From: Porphyra umbilicalis
Taxonomy: Eukaryota > Rhodophyta > Bangiophyceae > Bangiales > Bangiaceae
Assembly: GCA_002049455.2 (NCBI GenBank)
Contig: KV919341.1
Location: 1-21,006 of the forward strand
Length of the DNA stretch: 21,006 bases
Direction: 5' to 3'
The notes under the pieces are model-generated. The model was not told where the DNA came from, ran no database searches, and was given only the letters and a program-made list of their open reading frames with translations. The position numbers were made by a program, and so were the translations under genes. Below are positions 9,450-17,717 of this stretch, piece by piece (positions within the stretch are counted from its first letter, which is position 1; each line of letters starts with the position of its first letter).

Positions 9450-10265
9450 ATGGCGACCATGGAGCCCTCGGCGCGTACGGCGTCAACCTTGAGCACCATT
9501 TACGACGACGTGCCTGACCCGCGGGACGTCCCGCAAGTGGCTACGGCCAGCCGCTCATGGGCCGCCGCCACACAGTCGGCTGCCAACCCGTCGGGCGCCA
9601 CCCCGTTGGTCACCACCCCGTCGGCTGCCACCCCTTCGGCCGCCACCCCGTCGGCCACCACCGCGTCGGCCGCCACTCCGTCTGTCGCCGCCCCGTTGGA
9701 CGCAAACCTGTTGGCCGCAACCCTATCGGCCGCCACCCCGTTGGCGGCCACAACGTTGGTCACCACCCCGTCGGCCGTCACCGCGTCGGCCGCCGCCCCG
9801 ATGGCCGCAACCCTGTCGGCCGCGATGCCGTCGGCCGCGATGTCGTCGGCCGCCCCGATGGCCGCAACCCCGTCGGCCGCGATACCGTCGGCCACGATGC
9901 CGTCGGCCGACACCCCGTCCGCCACCACCCCGTCCGCCGCCACCCCGTCGGCCGCCACCCCGTCGGCCGCGATGCCGTCGGCCGCCACGCCGCCTGCCGC
10001 CACCTTGTCGGAGGCCACGCCGTCGGCCGCAAAGTCGGCCGCCCCGTCGGCTGCCGCGACGTTCGACTTTTGCTTCTTAGAATCTGACGGCGACAACCCA
10101 CCCCCGCACAGGGTCTTTGCCGCGTTGGTCGCGGATGAGTGGCAGGGGGCGTTGAATGCGGCCATAGCGTCTGGCCGGCGTATGACGCGCGCCATGGAAC
10201 GCCCTCCCTCGCTGCAGAGGCCCCCCGTCGCGCACCGGCCGAAGTCCGACCGTCGTTCACAGTGA
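9450..10265 (+). CDS. Ala/Ser/Thr/Pro pentapeptide-repeat protein
   Basis: From ATG 9450 the product has 271 residues. Three parts are seen: a non-repeat N-terminus (MATMEPSARTASTLSTIYDD... to about residue 45); roughly 160 residues of imperfect pentapeptides of SAATP type (variants SATTP, SAAMP, AAATL); and a unique C-terminus of about 67 residues (FDFCFLESDGDNPPPHRVFAALVADEWQ onwards) with an amphipathic helix and a basic end. The unique C-terminus is the best evidence that this strand and frame are coding, since the 15-bp repeat is open in four frames. The frame is open back to 9204. An alternative start at 9243 would add a hydrophobic, signal-like segment. Such repeats are expected to be disordered or mucin-like. 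It lies between the Myb/NAM-like gene and the convergent transposase. No family is recognised. Confidence 0.55.
   Translation: MATMEPSARTASTLSTIYDDVPDPRDVPQVATASRSWAAATQSAANPSGATPLVTTPSAATPSAATPSATTASAATPSVAAPLDANLLAATLSAATPLAATTLVTTPSAVTASAAAPMAATLSAAMPSAAMSSAAPMAATPSAAIPSATMPSADTPSATTPSAATPSAATPSAAMPSAATPPAATLSEATPSAAKSAAPSAAATFDFCFLESDGDNPPPHRVFAALVADEWQGALNAAIASGRRMTRAMERPPSLQRPPVAHRPKSDRRSQ
9575..10050. repeat. 15-bp tandem repeat array (about 30 imperfect units)
   Basis: Units of about 15 bp around CCGTCGGCCGCCACC are repeated with point changes (GTTGG, GATGC, GCGTC variants). Because the period is a multiple of three and the unit lacks TA, several frames stay open. These give SAATP on the plus strand, RHPVG in the next plus frame and VAADG on the minus strand. 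Period and indel spacing keep the SAATP frame intact throughout. Confidence 0.85.
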
Positions 10266-10572
10266 CGGTCACAATGAGCGCCTGCTAGTGCTTCCGAGCT
10301 GCTTTTTTTCTTTGTCCCATCGCATTCCATAGACTATATCAGTGCAGTTTGCATGTCTCTTCTCTCCCAGTCACCCGCCCCGTTTATCTTCGACACCAGA
10401 CCACACTCACAAGTGCGGAAGACATCGTTGCCAATCCCACATCAGCTGCCCGACACACATCAAGCTCAAGGAAAAAAGGCGCATCTTCGAGAGGTACAAA
10501 GGAAAAAAAAACTGCCAAAGGCAGGAAAAAAAAACCTTGTTTGGCCCTTGGGCCACCACGCTACGCTCATTA
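10266..10572. other. Convergent 3' intergenic region with paired hairpins and A-runs
   Basis: The region lies between two converging genes and carries no credible ORF. It contains CTGCC-AAA-GGCAG (10512-10524) flanked by 9-base A runs on both sides, and TGGCCC-TT-GGGCCA (10542-10555). These are described separately as a probable 3' end signal. Confidence 0.5.
10503..10555 (-). terminator. Probable 3' end signal of the transposase gene (hairpins and T-runs)
   Basis: Read on the minus strand, the transposase stop (10573-10575) is followed 17 bases later by the perfect hairpin TGGCCC-AA-GGGCCA. Next come a 9-T run, a second hairpin CTGCC-TTT-GGCAG, and another 9-T run. Palindrome plus T-run architecture fits a transcription termination or 3' processing signal. 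The opposing gene ends at 10265, so it could serve both. Confidence 0.5.
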
Positions 10573-12012
10573 CTACAGATAAGGCGCTAACAACTGCCCC
10601 CTGTTCTCGTACACATGCTCGGTCAAGTCCGCACGCAGCTCGTAGTGGCTGGCCGCATCTGTCGCCTCTTGCTCGGCCGCAATGATGTATTGGGGAGAAC
10701 CCTCGACGAGTGGCCCGTTATCATGGCCTGGGACGGCCCCATTATCAGCGTCCTCGTCCAAAGGCGGCCCCCAAACCCCATGGCCAGAGGGCGGGTGCTC
10801 CTCAAACCCGTCCTCTTGCTCAGCATTCTCCCCGTTCTCCTGTCGGAGCTCGGCCGCCACCTGCATGCGCATCTGGCCCAAGTAGCCGCTGCGCCGGTGG
10901 GCGGTCGCCATGTTGTGCATGATGGCCACGGCCTTCCCTACGTTGATGATGGTGGGCATGCTTGCGAAACGAGCGGGGTAGAGCGCAATGTTGAACCGCT
11001 TGCGCTTGATGGCGTACAGCCGCTCGGCCTCCTTGCGTAGGGCCTCCTGCAGACGGTTGAAAGTCCTCTTCTTGATCGTGTTGGGATTGGGGTGCGGCTG
11101 GACGAACATGGGATAGGCAGGGTAGCCAGAGTCAGACAAATAGTAAAGCAGCCGACGCGTCCGGTTGTTGACCATGTACGTGAAGCCGCGGGGCGGCCAA
11201 AGGCCCTCCTTGACGTCCAGGAAGAGCGGAGACGCGTTCAGCACGTTCATGTCATTGTGGCTGCCGGGCGAGCCAATGTAGAAGTGCCAGATGTAGGCAT
11301 CCGCGTCGCAAACCGTCTCGATGACGACAGTGCGCTTGCCTCCGCGGCCTTGGTACTGGCCCGCCAGCCCCTTAGGGCACGCAGACCACGTCCAGTGCGT
11401 GCAATCAATGGACCCAATGCAGCCCGGTACACCGCGGGCCGCGTTGCGACGTAAAATGGTCTTGAGCTCGTCGATGCTCGGCGGCCGCAAGTACGTCGCC
11501 TGGTAGTGTTCCACCATAAACTCAACGAACTTGTGCGTCGCCAACATCACCGTTGCCGCGCCAAGGCGGACGTACTCGTCGGGTTGATCATAAGACGTCC
11601 CGTAGGCCAATACCCGGAGCGCCGCAACCAGCTTCTGCAGCGTGTAGGCCTGTGGGCGGCCCGTTGCGTTGATGGAGCGCCGCCAGAATGGCATGTACTG
11701 CAGCTTAGCGTAGATCTCAAACACGATGGCCCGTGGGAGCCGGAAGCGCCGCTCAAACATGCGCTCGTCGTAGAGGGGGGGGCGGCCACGCCAACCAAAG
11801 TAATCCTTCATAATGCGACGGAAGCCGGCCTCAAAATCTCGGTCCACGTTAGGTCTTCGAACACGTCGTCGTTGTGAGCGCGTCTCGCGAGCGCCTCGCT
11901 CTCGCCCTTCGCCGGTCAACCGCGTTCGCCATCGCACCCGCCGCTTCCGCAGTCCCACATTGGCCAAGAGAATGGCCGCCACCTCGCTCTCATCGTCCGT
12001 GTACGACCCCAT
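10573..12012 (-). CDS. PIF/Harbinger-type transposase (Plant_tran / HARBI1-like DDE nuclease)
   Basis: A 479-residue protein, apparently intact. The ATG at 12012 is the first Met after an in-frame TAG 12 bases upstream. Residues 1-60 are basic (Arg-rich), followed by YFGWRGRPPLYDERMFERRF (about 71-90), a typical Harbinger N-terminal helix region. The catalytic RNase H-like domain follows. It has D203 in GSIDCTHWTW, the block GQYQGRGGKRTVVIETVCD (218-236), D254 in GSHNDMNVLNASPLF, YYLSDSGYP (290-298), and E330 in QEALRKEAERLYAI, so the DDE triad is complete. The C-terminal 100 residues are acidic and low in conservation. The family cuts DNA at terminal inverted repeats, makes 3-bp target duplications, and usually needs a Myb/SANT-like partner encoded beside it. 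A broken candidate for that partner lies at 6614-8452. The gene converges on the repeat-protein gene. Confidence 0.9.
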   Translation of the reverse strand: MGSYTDDESEVAAILLANVGLRKRRVRWRTRLTGEGRERGARETRSQRRRVRRPNVDRDFEAGFRRIMKDYFGWRGRPPLYDERMFERRFRLPRAIVFEIYAKLQYMPFWRRSINATGRPQAYTLQKLVAALRVLAYGTSYDQPDEYVRLGAATVMLATHKFVEFMVEHYQATYLRPPSIDELKTILRRNAARGVPGCIGSIDCTHWTWSACPKGLAGQYQGRGGKRTVVIETVCDADAYIWHFYIGSPGSHNDMNVLNASPLFLDVKEGLWPPRGFTYMVNNRTRRLLYYLSDSGYPAYPMFVQPHPNPNTIKKRTFNRLQEALRKEAERLYAIKRKRFNIALYPARFASMPTIINVGKAVAIMHNMATAHRRSGYLGQMRMQVAAELRQENGENAEQEDGFEEHPPSGHGVWGPPLDEDADNGAVPGHDNGPLVEGSPQYIIAAEQEATDAASHYELRADLTEHVYENRGQLLAPYL

Positions 12013-12273
12013 GCGGGAGGCCTACGGCCTGTGGGCCAGCGCTGGACGGGATGGTGGCGCGTGCGCTGACGCAGAAAAACCCGCGAAGAGGACGCCCGCG
12101 ACGACGGTGGCAATACCCGCGGTCAGCACGACGGTGGCCACCACATCGGCCGAGGATCCCACATCCGCGCCGCTCTCAGTCTACCGCAACCGCGGTGCCC
12201 GCACGGTCCCCCAGGACCTGTTTTATGTCTCCCTCCTACAGTAGGCTAAATGCCCCCGTTCGCCCACACTACT
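12013..12273 (-). promoter_or_regulatory. Presumed 5' region of the transposase gene
   Basis: This short stretch separates the transposase start from the minisatellite. A plus-strand frame (11972-12244, 90 codons) is open and fairly protein-like, but it overlaps the 5' end of the transposase antisense and has no recognised domain, so I do not call it. No clear TATA box is visible. Confidence 0.3.
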
Positions 12274-12745
12274 GGCCTGGAACAGGCCGCCAGGAAGGGG
12301 GGGGGGGCGCATCGTGCGCGCCTCCTGGCCGGGGCCCGCGGGCGGCTGGAAACGGCTCTCCAGCCACGTAACCGGCCTGGAACAGGCCGCCTGGAGGGGG
12401 GGGGGGCTCGCACAGTGCGCACCGCCTGGCCGGGGCCCGCGGCCGACTGGAATGGGCTTTCCAGCCACATAATCGGCCTAAAACAGGCCGCCAGGGGGGG
12501 GGGGGGGGTCGCATCGCGCACGACGCTTGGGCGCGGTCCGTTGGCGCCTGGAAACGGCTTTTGAGCCACGCAACCGGCCTGGAACACGCCATCAGGACAA
12601 GGGGGGGGTCCCGTTGCGTGCGGAGCCTGGCCGGGGCTCGTGGGCGTTTGGAATCGGCTTTCCAGCCACGTAACCGGCCTAGAACACGCCGTCAGGAGGG
12701 GGCGCTGTCGTGCGCTGTACCCGGCGCGACGTGGCCGGGTTGCCA
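12274..12745. repeat. 100-101-bp tandem minisatellite, about 4.7 units, with palindromes and G-runs
   Basis: Units start with GGCCTGGAACAGGCC or a variant at 12274, 12374, 12475, 12576 and 12676. Each unit has a perfect or near-perfect small hairpin (GGCCTG-GAA-CAGGCC in units 1 and 2). A run of up to 15 G follows, then a CCTGGCCGGGGC block and a TGGAAACGGC...CCAGCCACGTAACC block. The last unit is shorter and diverged. The period is not a multiple of three, so open frames across it are accidental. It lies just upstream of the transposase gene. Confidence 0.9.
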
Positions 12746-13578
12746 GCACACCTCCTGTGTCGAGACTCACGCAGATTGACGAGGTTCGTGTCATGCTGCA
12801 ACTCGGAGAGACGTCGGTCTCGCACAGGCGGACGACCCACCGAGTAGTCTGCTGCCGACACGTGCTAGACGTGTAATTCAGACAGTGTTCACCGCAGCCG
12901 TCCGCACCGCACGGGTCAGGACGTCTGCTGACCAATCCGAATTCTCGATCCAATCACCCACACTGGCACGTCATCCACAATCTCCACATCGCCCAAGCAG
13001 GGGACCTGCAGCGTCGCCGTCGTGGCGATCGCTGCGACCGAGCATGACCCAACGTGGCGACATTTATTAGCGAAGCTTCTAGTAGGGATCCATTCGCGTT
13101 CTCAACGCTCAGGCAGCCACGTTGCATGAAATTGATGGCCCTGGTCTGTTTGATGGTCACCCTCTAGGCCATGTGATTGGATGATCCCATCTGTACGCCC
13201 AATCACGCGTATCCACGTTTCAGCATTCGATGGCCTACGATCGCTCTGGTCCAGAAGGATTACACATGCGAGCGATTACAGCTTCCTCCAAAAGCGTTTA
13301 CGGATGCCTTCCTGGAACCCCCACTGTACTCCACACAAGAGCCCCGAAATGGTCAGCAGCGCGCATCTTTGCGGCCATATCAGCACCGCGTCTCCGCCCT
13401 CTTCCGTCGTCTCGCCATCTCGCCCCTCCGTCGGGGCTTTCACAGCACCCCTCCATCGTCGTCACCGCACCACCGTGCTCTCTCTTGGACGCGCTCGCCA
13501 CATCCGCCCCTTTCTTTGCCCCCGCGCGCCGCATCCGCCCATTTCTTTCGACCCCCCCCTTCCCCCCCTGCGCACACC
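12746..13578. other. No supported gene; spacer ending in a pyrimidine-rich tract
   Basis: CCAAT-type motifs occur at about 12932, 12951, 13173 (reverse) and 13200. From about 13330 the plus strand becomes strongly pyrimidine-rich. It contains a near-duplicate of CATCCGCCCCTTTCTTT / CATCCGCCCATTTCTTT (13501 and 13529 regions). Several frames are open here for compositional reasons. Confidence 0.4.
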
Positions 13579-13806
13579 ATGCACGTTGCGCTGCACTCAG
13601 GTACGTTTTTTCTTCAATGTGTTCCTCGTCCTTCCCCGTCCCCCCCGGAGCCCCAGCCGGGTTGTTTACTCTTCTGTTCTTCTTTTCTTGAGGCATCTGA
13701 TCGCCTCTGCTGCCGACCTCCCCCTGCGTGTGGCGGCGCGCCGGGTGCTGCGCTTGTCTGCCTTGCTGACCGTTTCTTTGTGCTGAGAATCATACGACAA
13801 AGATGA
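13579..13806 (+). CDS. Possible small ORF or first exon after a pyrimidine-rich leader
   Basis: ATG 13579 follows a long C/T-rich leader like that of the better genes in the window. Read straight through, it gives 75 residues, Pro/Cys/Ser-rich, with no domain. After seven codons the sequence is CAG|GTACGT (13598-13606), a near-consensus 5' splice site followed by a T-rich stretch. This may instead be a short first exon whose gene has been lost or lies in an unrecognised downstream exon. Simple in-frame acceptors nearby lead quickly to stops. It is not recognised as any family. Confidence 0.2.
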   Translation: MHVALHSGTFFLQCVPRPSPSPPEPQPGCLLFCSSFLEASDRLCCRPPPACGGAPGAALVCLADRFFVLRIIRQR

Positions 13807-14660
13807 AGATACCAAATGGGGACGGACAATGGGGACGCTTTAACTGGAGAAGACAAAGGGACACAACAACAACTGGGAAAGAGGAAAGGGACCCAACGAC
13901 GTCGTGGTCAGAAGAGTGAAGGAGCAGAACGAAAGGCCTCATTACAGTGCTGAAGCTCGGAATTCTATGGCAGCATCGAAAATAGACGCTTCCCCGATGT
14001 ACAACCATTATGCTGAATACTGCATCACATGATAAGTTAATTGCTCTGTCAGTCATCTCAACAATATTTGTAGAATGGGTGAAGCACTCGCTCGTGTGAC
14101 GGGAAACACATTTGGCGCCTTAGGATAGAATCCTTATTGTTTGAGCAAACCTTATTTTGGAGTTGGACACACCGTTCGACTCAGCTCATCGAGATCTGTC
14201 CTGTGAGGCTATCTCCAAGTCAATCTGATCGAATGTCAAGAACTGGTGGATGCGCACTGGTGACTACTGGCTTTTTCCCAAACTGTGTGTCTGTGTTCTC
14301 ACAAAAAGTGGAAGCTTCGCTACCTGGTCCCTGCCCTGGGGGACCAACTTGTTGGCTCCAATCTGGCAGCGACCTCTCGCAGCGAGTTGGAACGGCCTCG
14401 ATCTGTCCTCTTATTCACGGATTATAGGGATGTGCCACCCGCGAGTCCGAACGCGTGCCAACCTCCATCTGGAGGAATTATCTCCAAGCTGTAAATGCTA
14501 TTATTCATTTCAGTTCGTATGAGAACGGTTCCGAGGTTCGTCGGCGTTGGTGGAGCGTTCGCGTACCCATATCCGTGCCACGTGTGCACATGTGAGACAC
14601 GTTTAAGCCACGTGGAGCGAATATTTCGTTCGCACCTCGCAATCGGACCTTGGTAAACGT
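13807..14660. other. No supported gene; purine-rich then AT-richer spacer
   Basis: 13797-13960 is purine-rich on the plus strand, a mirror of the pyrimidine-rich stretch before it. 13960-14660 has a more even base composition, with only short ORFs and one small hairpin (GCGAA...TTCGC, about 14622-14638). No RNA gene or transposon ends were found. Confidence 0.4.
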
Positions 14661-16700
14661 GCCCTGATAGACTGGGTGCGTGCGTGCCGCCGCCGCCGCC
14701 TCTCTGTTGGCGGTGCCGCACCGTCAACCACCGCCCGGCGGTGGGGCGTGAAGGGTAGCGGCGCCGCGGCGGGTGTCCCACTACCCTCACCCCCCAGCAT
14801 CCCAACCGGCGAGGCGTCTGCGCGCTCGAGAGGGCGTCGCATCCCGCCGCCCTGCGCGTCGGAGAGTGCAAGAAAGGTGCGGGCGGGGAGTGGCGAGAGA
14901 GCGGCGTTGTGCCCGGCGACGGGCGGCGGTCCACCGCCCGGTGCCGGCTGGCACGTCCTGTGCTGGTGCCGCGCACCGCCGCCGCGGCGCCGCCGCGTGG
15001 TGGACCCCTCCACGCCCGCCGCCCCCCTCGCCCGTCGCGTCACCACCGCCGCGTCGGGCGGTCGTGGCGGTGGTGGTGACACCCCCCACATCGTCACCGC
15101 CGACTGACGCCATCATCGCAGCGCTCGACGGGCATGGACGTGCGCGTCAGCGGGGTGGAGGTCCTCCACCGCGCCATCACCCCCGCCTGCCACCGCCGCG
15201 TCGGCCGGCGTGGCCAGACAGGGGCGGGCGGGCGGGTGGGGGTGACCGGCAGTCCCGCCCCCGCCCGACTTTGAGGGGACTCCTGGCTCGCCGGCGCGCT
15301 CCAAATGGCCGGTACTGGCAGGAGGGGGGTCGCGTCTGCCGCCCCCCGCCGGCGGCCCCGCTCGCGCGCGGCCCCCAACCGTGAGCGCCCCCGCCGTCGT
15401 GTGCCGGTGCGGCCGGCCGGGGTTTGGTGGCCGGCACCCGGCGCCGCGGTGGGTCGGCCCGCCCGCCGCAGTCTGCCCGCCGGCGCACCGCAACGGCCAC
15501 CCGCCGTCTGTGGCTCCACGGCGGCTCGGCGGCGGCTCGACAGTGGCGGCGAGGGGCGGCAGCTGGGCAACTTTCGCAGCCGCCGGGACGTCACGTCGTT
15601 TGCTACCGCTGTTGCCACACCGTCAGCGGCTGCTGTCGCAGCCACGCGCGCCGCAGCCGCCACCGCCGTCGGCGCCGCCCCCGCGCGGTTGCCCGTTTGG
15701 GGTGGGCGTGTGGCGGGGGGAGGCGCAGCCGTCTTTTGGGGGCACCCCTCACTTGCCCGACCGCTGCCGCCCGCGCAAAGGGGCAGAGGCTGCCGCTGCC
15801 GCCGACCCCACCGCCGCACGACCGTCGGTCCGCCGTGGCCGACCGGGCGGCGCGCCGCCGGCGCACCCGCCCGCGTCGCCATCCCGACACGGGCGGCGCG
15901 CGCGCGCCGCGCCGTGCGACGCGCGCAACGGGGGCGGGCGGGGGGACGGGCGCGGAGGGCGGGGACCCGGTCATCCGCCCGCGGCCGCCGCGGTCGGCTG
16001 GTGCCCCGCCTTCCGGCACGCCCCGCGGGCGGTCACCCCCCGCCGGCCATTGCGCGGGGGCGCGACGGTCACACGGCGGGCCGCCGCGTTTGCGGGGGAC
16101 GGCGCGCGCGTCGGGGCGCGGCGGGCCACACCCCGACGGGGGCACGTGGGGGCGGCGGGGGCGGCCGACCGGGGGCCGGCCCCCCTCGGCCGGCGGGGGC
16201 GGCCGACCGGGGGCCGGAACCCCCTCGGCCGGCAGGGGGCACGAACCGGCGCGCGCGCGCCGCGCGGGGCCGCCGCCCGCGGCGGCCGCGCGCGGGCGGC
16301 GTGCCACCGGTGGGGGTTGGCGTGCCGCCCCGCCCCCACCCGCGGGGCTTCCCCCACGCGCCGCCCGCGGCGGCGGCAGCCGGGGTGCCCGCCGCCCGCT
16401 CGGCGCCTACCAACGGCCCGCCGGCGAGCGGCGGCGGCGCGCCGGGCGGCGCCGCGCCCGCGCTCCCGGCGGCGACCGCGCCCGTCGAGCGCCGCGGCGC
16501 GGCCGCGACGCGGCCAAACGACGCGCAGCCGGTTGGACGGGTGCTACTTTTGCCGTGTGAGATTCGGGACCGCGGCGGCGACGCGACAGGTGACGCACCC
16601 CGCGGCGGCCGGATGGCGGCGTGTCGGCGGCGCCTATGGCAGGGGGGGGGGCGGCCGAGCGGTCCCCCCCTCACCGGGAGTTGCGTGCCATCCGCTTGGC
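14660..16700. other. Extremely GC-rich island with multi-frame open reading
   Basis: About 2 kb composed almost entirely of G and C, with abundant GGGG, CCCC and GGCC strings. Stop codons are so rare that ORFs of 260-540 codons overlap in several frames on both strands. All read as Arg/Gly/Pro/Ala-rich low complexity without domains. I cannot choose a coding frame and do not call a gene. A 38/39-bp direct duplication lies at 16157-16233. The island ends where composition drops to normal, about 390 bp before the GST gene. Confidence 0.6.
16157..16233. repeat. 38/39-bp direct duplication in the GC island
   Basis: Unit 1 is 16157-16194 and unit 2 is 16195-16233. Both read GGGGGCGGCCGACCGGGGG at the left and CCCCCTCGGCCGGC (or a close variant) at the right. 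The two halves of each unit are partly self-complementary, so each can fold. Confidence 0.85.
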
Positions 16701-17090
16701 GGTGGCCCCATGGTTGTGGCTGCATATTGGCCTGTAGAGCCCACTCCGTGCACTGCTTGCATTCACAGTGGGTTGGATGGCGCCGTTCGTGGTCGCACCG
16801 ATGGCCGCCCAGCACACCGCCCACGGTCACTCTGAGCGTGCCCACACGGGTACCGGCTGCCGTTTTCCCATGCCTGCCGTGTGGCGCTCTTGCGGCTTGG
16901 TTTCGCTGCCACCGGCGCGGCGGGAGAGGTCAATAAAGGATGCGCTGCCGGGTCCCCTGACTGTCCATCGACTCTGTGGCCACCGCTGTCTCGCGTCGCA
17001 TCCCCTCTGAGCTTTCCTTTGCCCTTTGCACACATCCATACCGTGTTCCCCTTGTCCAACCACCTCGACCCGCCTTCCCACCCGCTCATC
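16700..17090 (+). promoter_or_regulatory. Upstream region of the GST gene
   Basis: The region holds no separate gene. A TCAATAAAGG motif lies at about 16930-16939. The final 80 bases before the start codon are C/T-rich with little G, like the leaders of the other likely genes here. No clear TATA box is seen at a standard distance. Confidence 0.3.
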
Positions 17091-17717
17091 ATGAAGCTGA
17101 TGTACTTTGGTGACTTCCGCGGCCGTGCCGAGCCGATCCGCCTGGCGCTCCACGGCGGCAACGTTGCCTTTACCGACGAGCGCTTTCCCCAATCCGAGTG
17201 GCCGACCATCAAGCCGACGACGCCGCGTGGCGCCGTGCCGACGCTGACGCTCGACGACGGCACCGTCCTCACCGAGTCCCTGGCGTTGCTGCGCTACGCA
17301 GGCAAAATCGGCACCCCGGTCTTGTACCCGGCAGACCCGACGACCGCGGCCAAGGTCGACGAGGCCGTCGACATCCTGGCGTCGATCACCAACGCCATCG
17401 CCGCGACGCTGCCGCTGCCCGAGAAGGAGCAGGCGACCAAGCGCGCGTCGCTCATCGCCGAGGGCGGGGAGGTGGCCAAGGCGCTCGCGTGGGTGGACGC
17501 GGCCGCAGCGGCCAACGGGGGCGGATTCCTCGTCGGCGAGGGGCTCACCATTGCAGACTGCATGCTCAAGGGGCCCATCCAGTGGATCCTTTCGGGCGTG
17601 CTCGACGGCGTACCCAAGACGGTCCTCGACCTGTACCCGTCTATCCTCAAGGTGTTTGCGCACGTGTCCGAGGTGCCACAGATCAAGAAGTATGAGACCC
17701 AGCAGTACTCGTCGTAG
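17091..17717 (+). CDS. Glutathione S-transferase, sigma-like
   Basis: An intact protein of 208 residues, the usual length for cytosolic GSTs. It joins glutathione to electrophiles, or may act as an isomerase or peroxidase, in the cytosol as a dimer. The N-terminal thioredoxin-like domain has the catalytic Tyr candidate Y5 in MKLMYFGDFRGRAEPIRLAL, as in sigma/alpha/mu/pi-type enzymes. It then has the glutathione-site signature with the cis-Pro (GAVPTLTLDDG, about residues 44-54) and the ES pair in LTESLALLRYAG (about 57-68). The helical C-terminal domain has the conserved N-capping box and Asp in FLVGEGLTIADCMLKG (about 146-161). The frame is open upstream, but homology fixes the start at ATG 17091. 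It has no intron, which would be unusual for an Acanthamoeba nuclear gene. After the TAG the same frame stays open for 60 more codons. Confidence 0.93.
   Translation: MKLMYFGDFRGRAEPIRLALHGGNVAFTDERFPQSEWPTIKPTTPRGAVPTLTLDDGTVLTESLALLRYAGKIGTPVLYPADPTTAAKVDEAVDILASITNAIAATLPLPEKEQATKRASLIAEGGEVAKALAWVDAAAAANGGGFLVGEGLTIADCMLKGPIQWILSGVLDGVPKTVLDLYPSILKVFAHVSEVPQIKKYETQQYSS

Noticed and set aside
9500..10330. 276-codon minus-strand VAADG-repeat ORF
   Set aside because: Mirror of the 15-bp repeat. The plus frame has a more protein-like unique C-terminus, so I prefer that strand, though the antisense is not fully excluded.
11972..12244. 90-codon plus-strand ORF at the transposase 5' end
   Set aside because: It overlaps the transposase coding region antisense, and the remainder is Thr/Ala-rich with no recognised family.
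12246..12953. 235-codon minus-strand ORF with repeats of LAACSRPVTWLESRFQ type
   Set aside because: It is the translation of the 100-101-bp minisatellite. The period does not keep frame, so the apparent peptide repeat shifts and is accidental.
14652..14680. Second copy of the MITE end (TAAACGTGCCCT near GATAGACTGGG)
   Set aside because: The shared string is 12 bp, expected by chance in 21 kb, and the TIR itself is not present.
15305..16936. 543-codon plus-strand ORF (and 484- and 378-codon ORFs in the other plus frames)
   Set aside because: All frames are open because the DNA is nearly all G/C. The products are Arg/Gly/Pro/Ala low complexity with no domain, and no frame looks better than the others.
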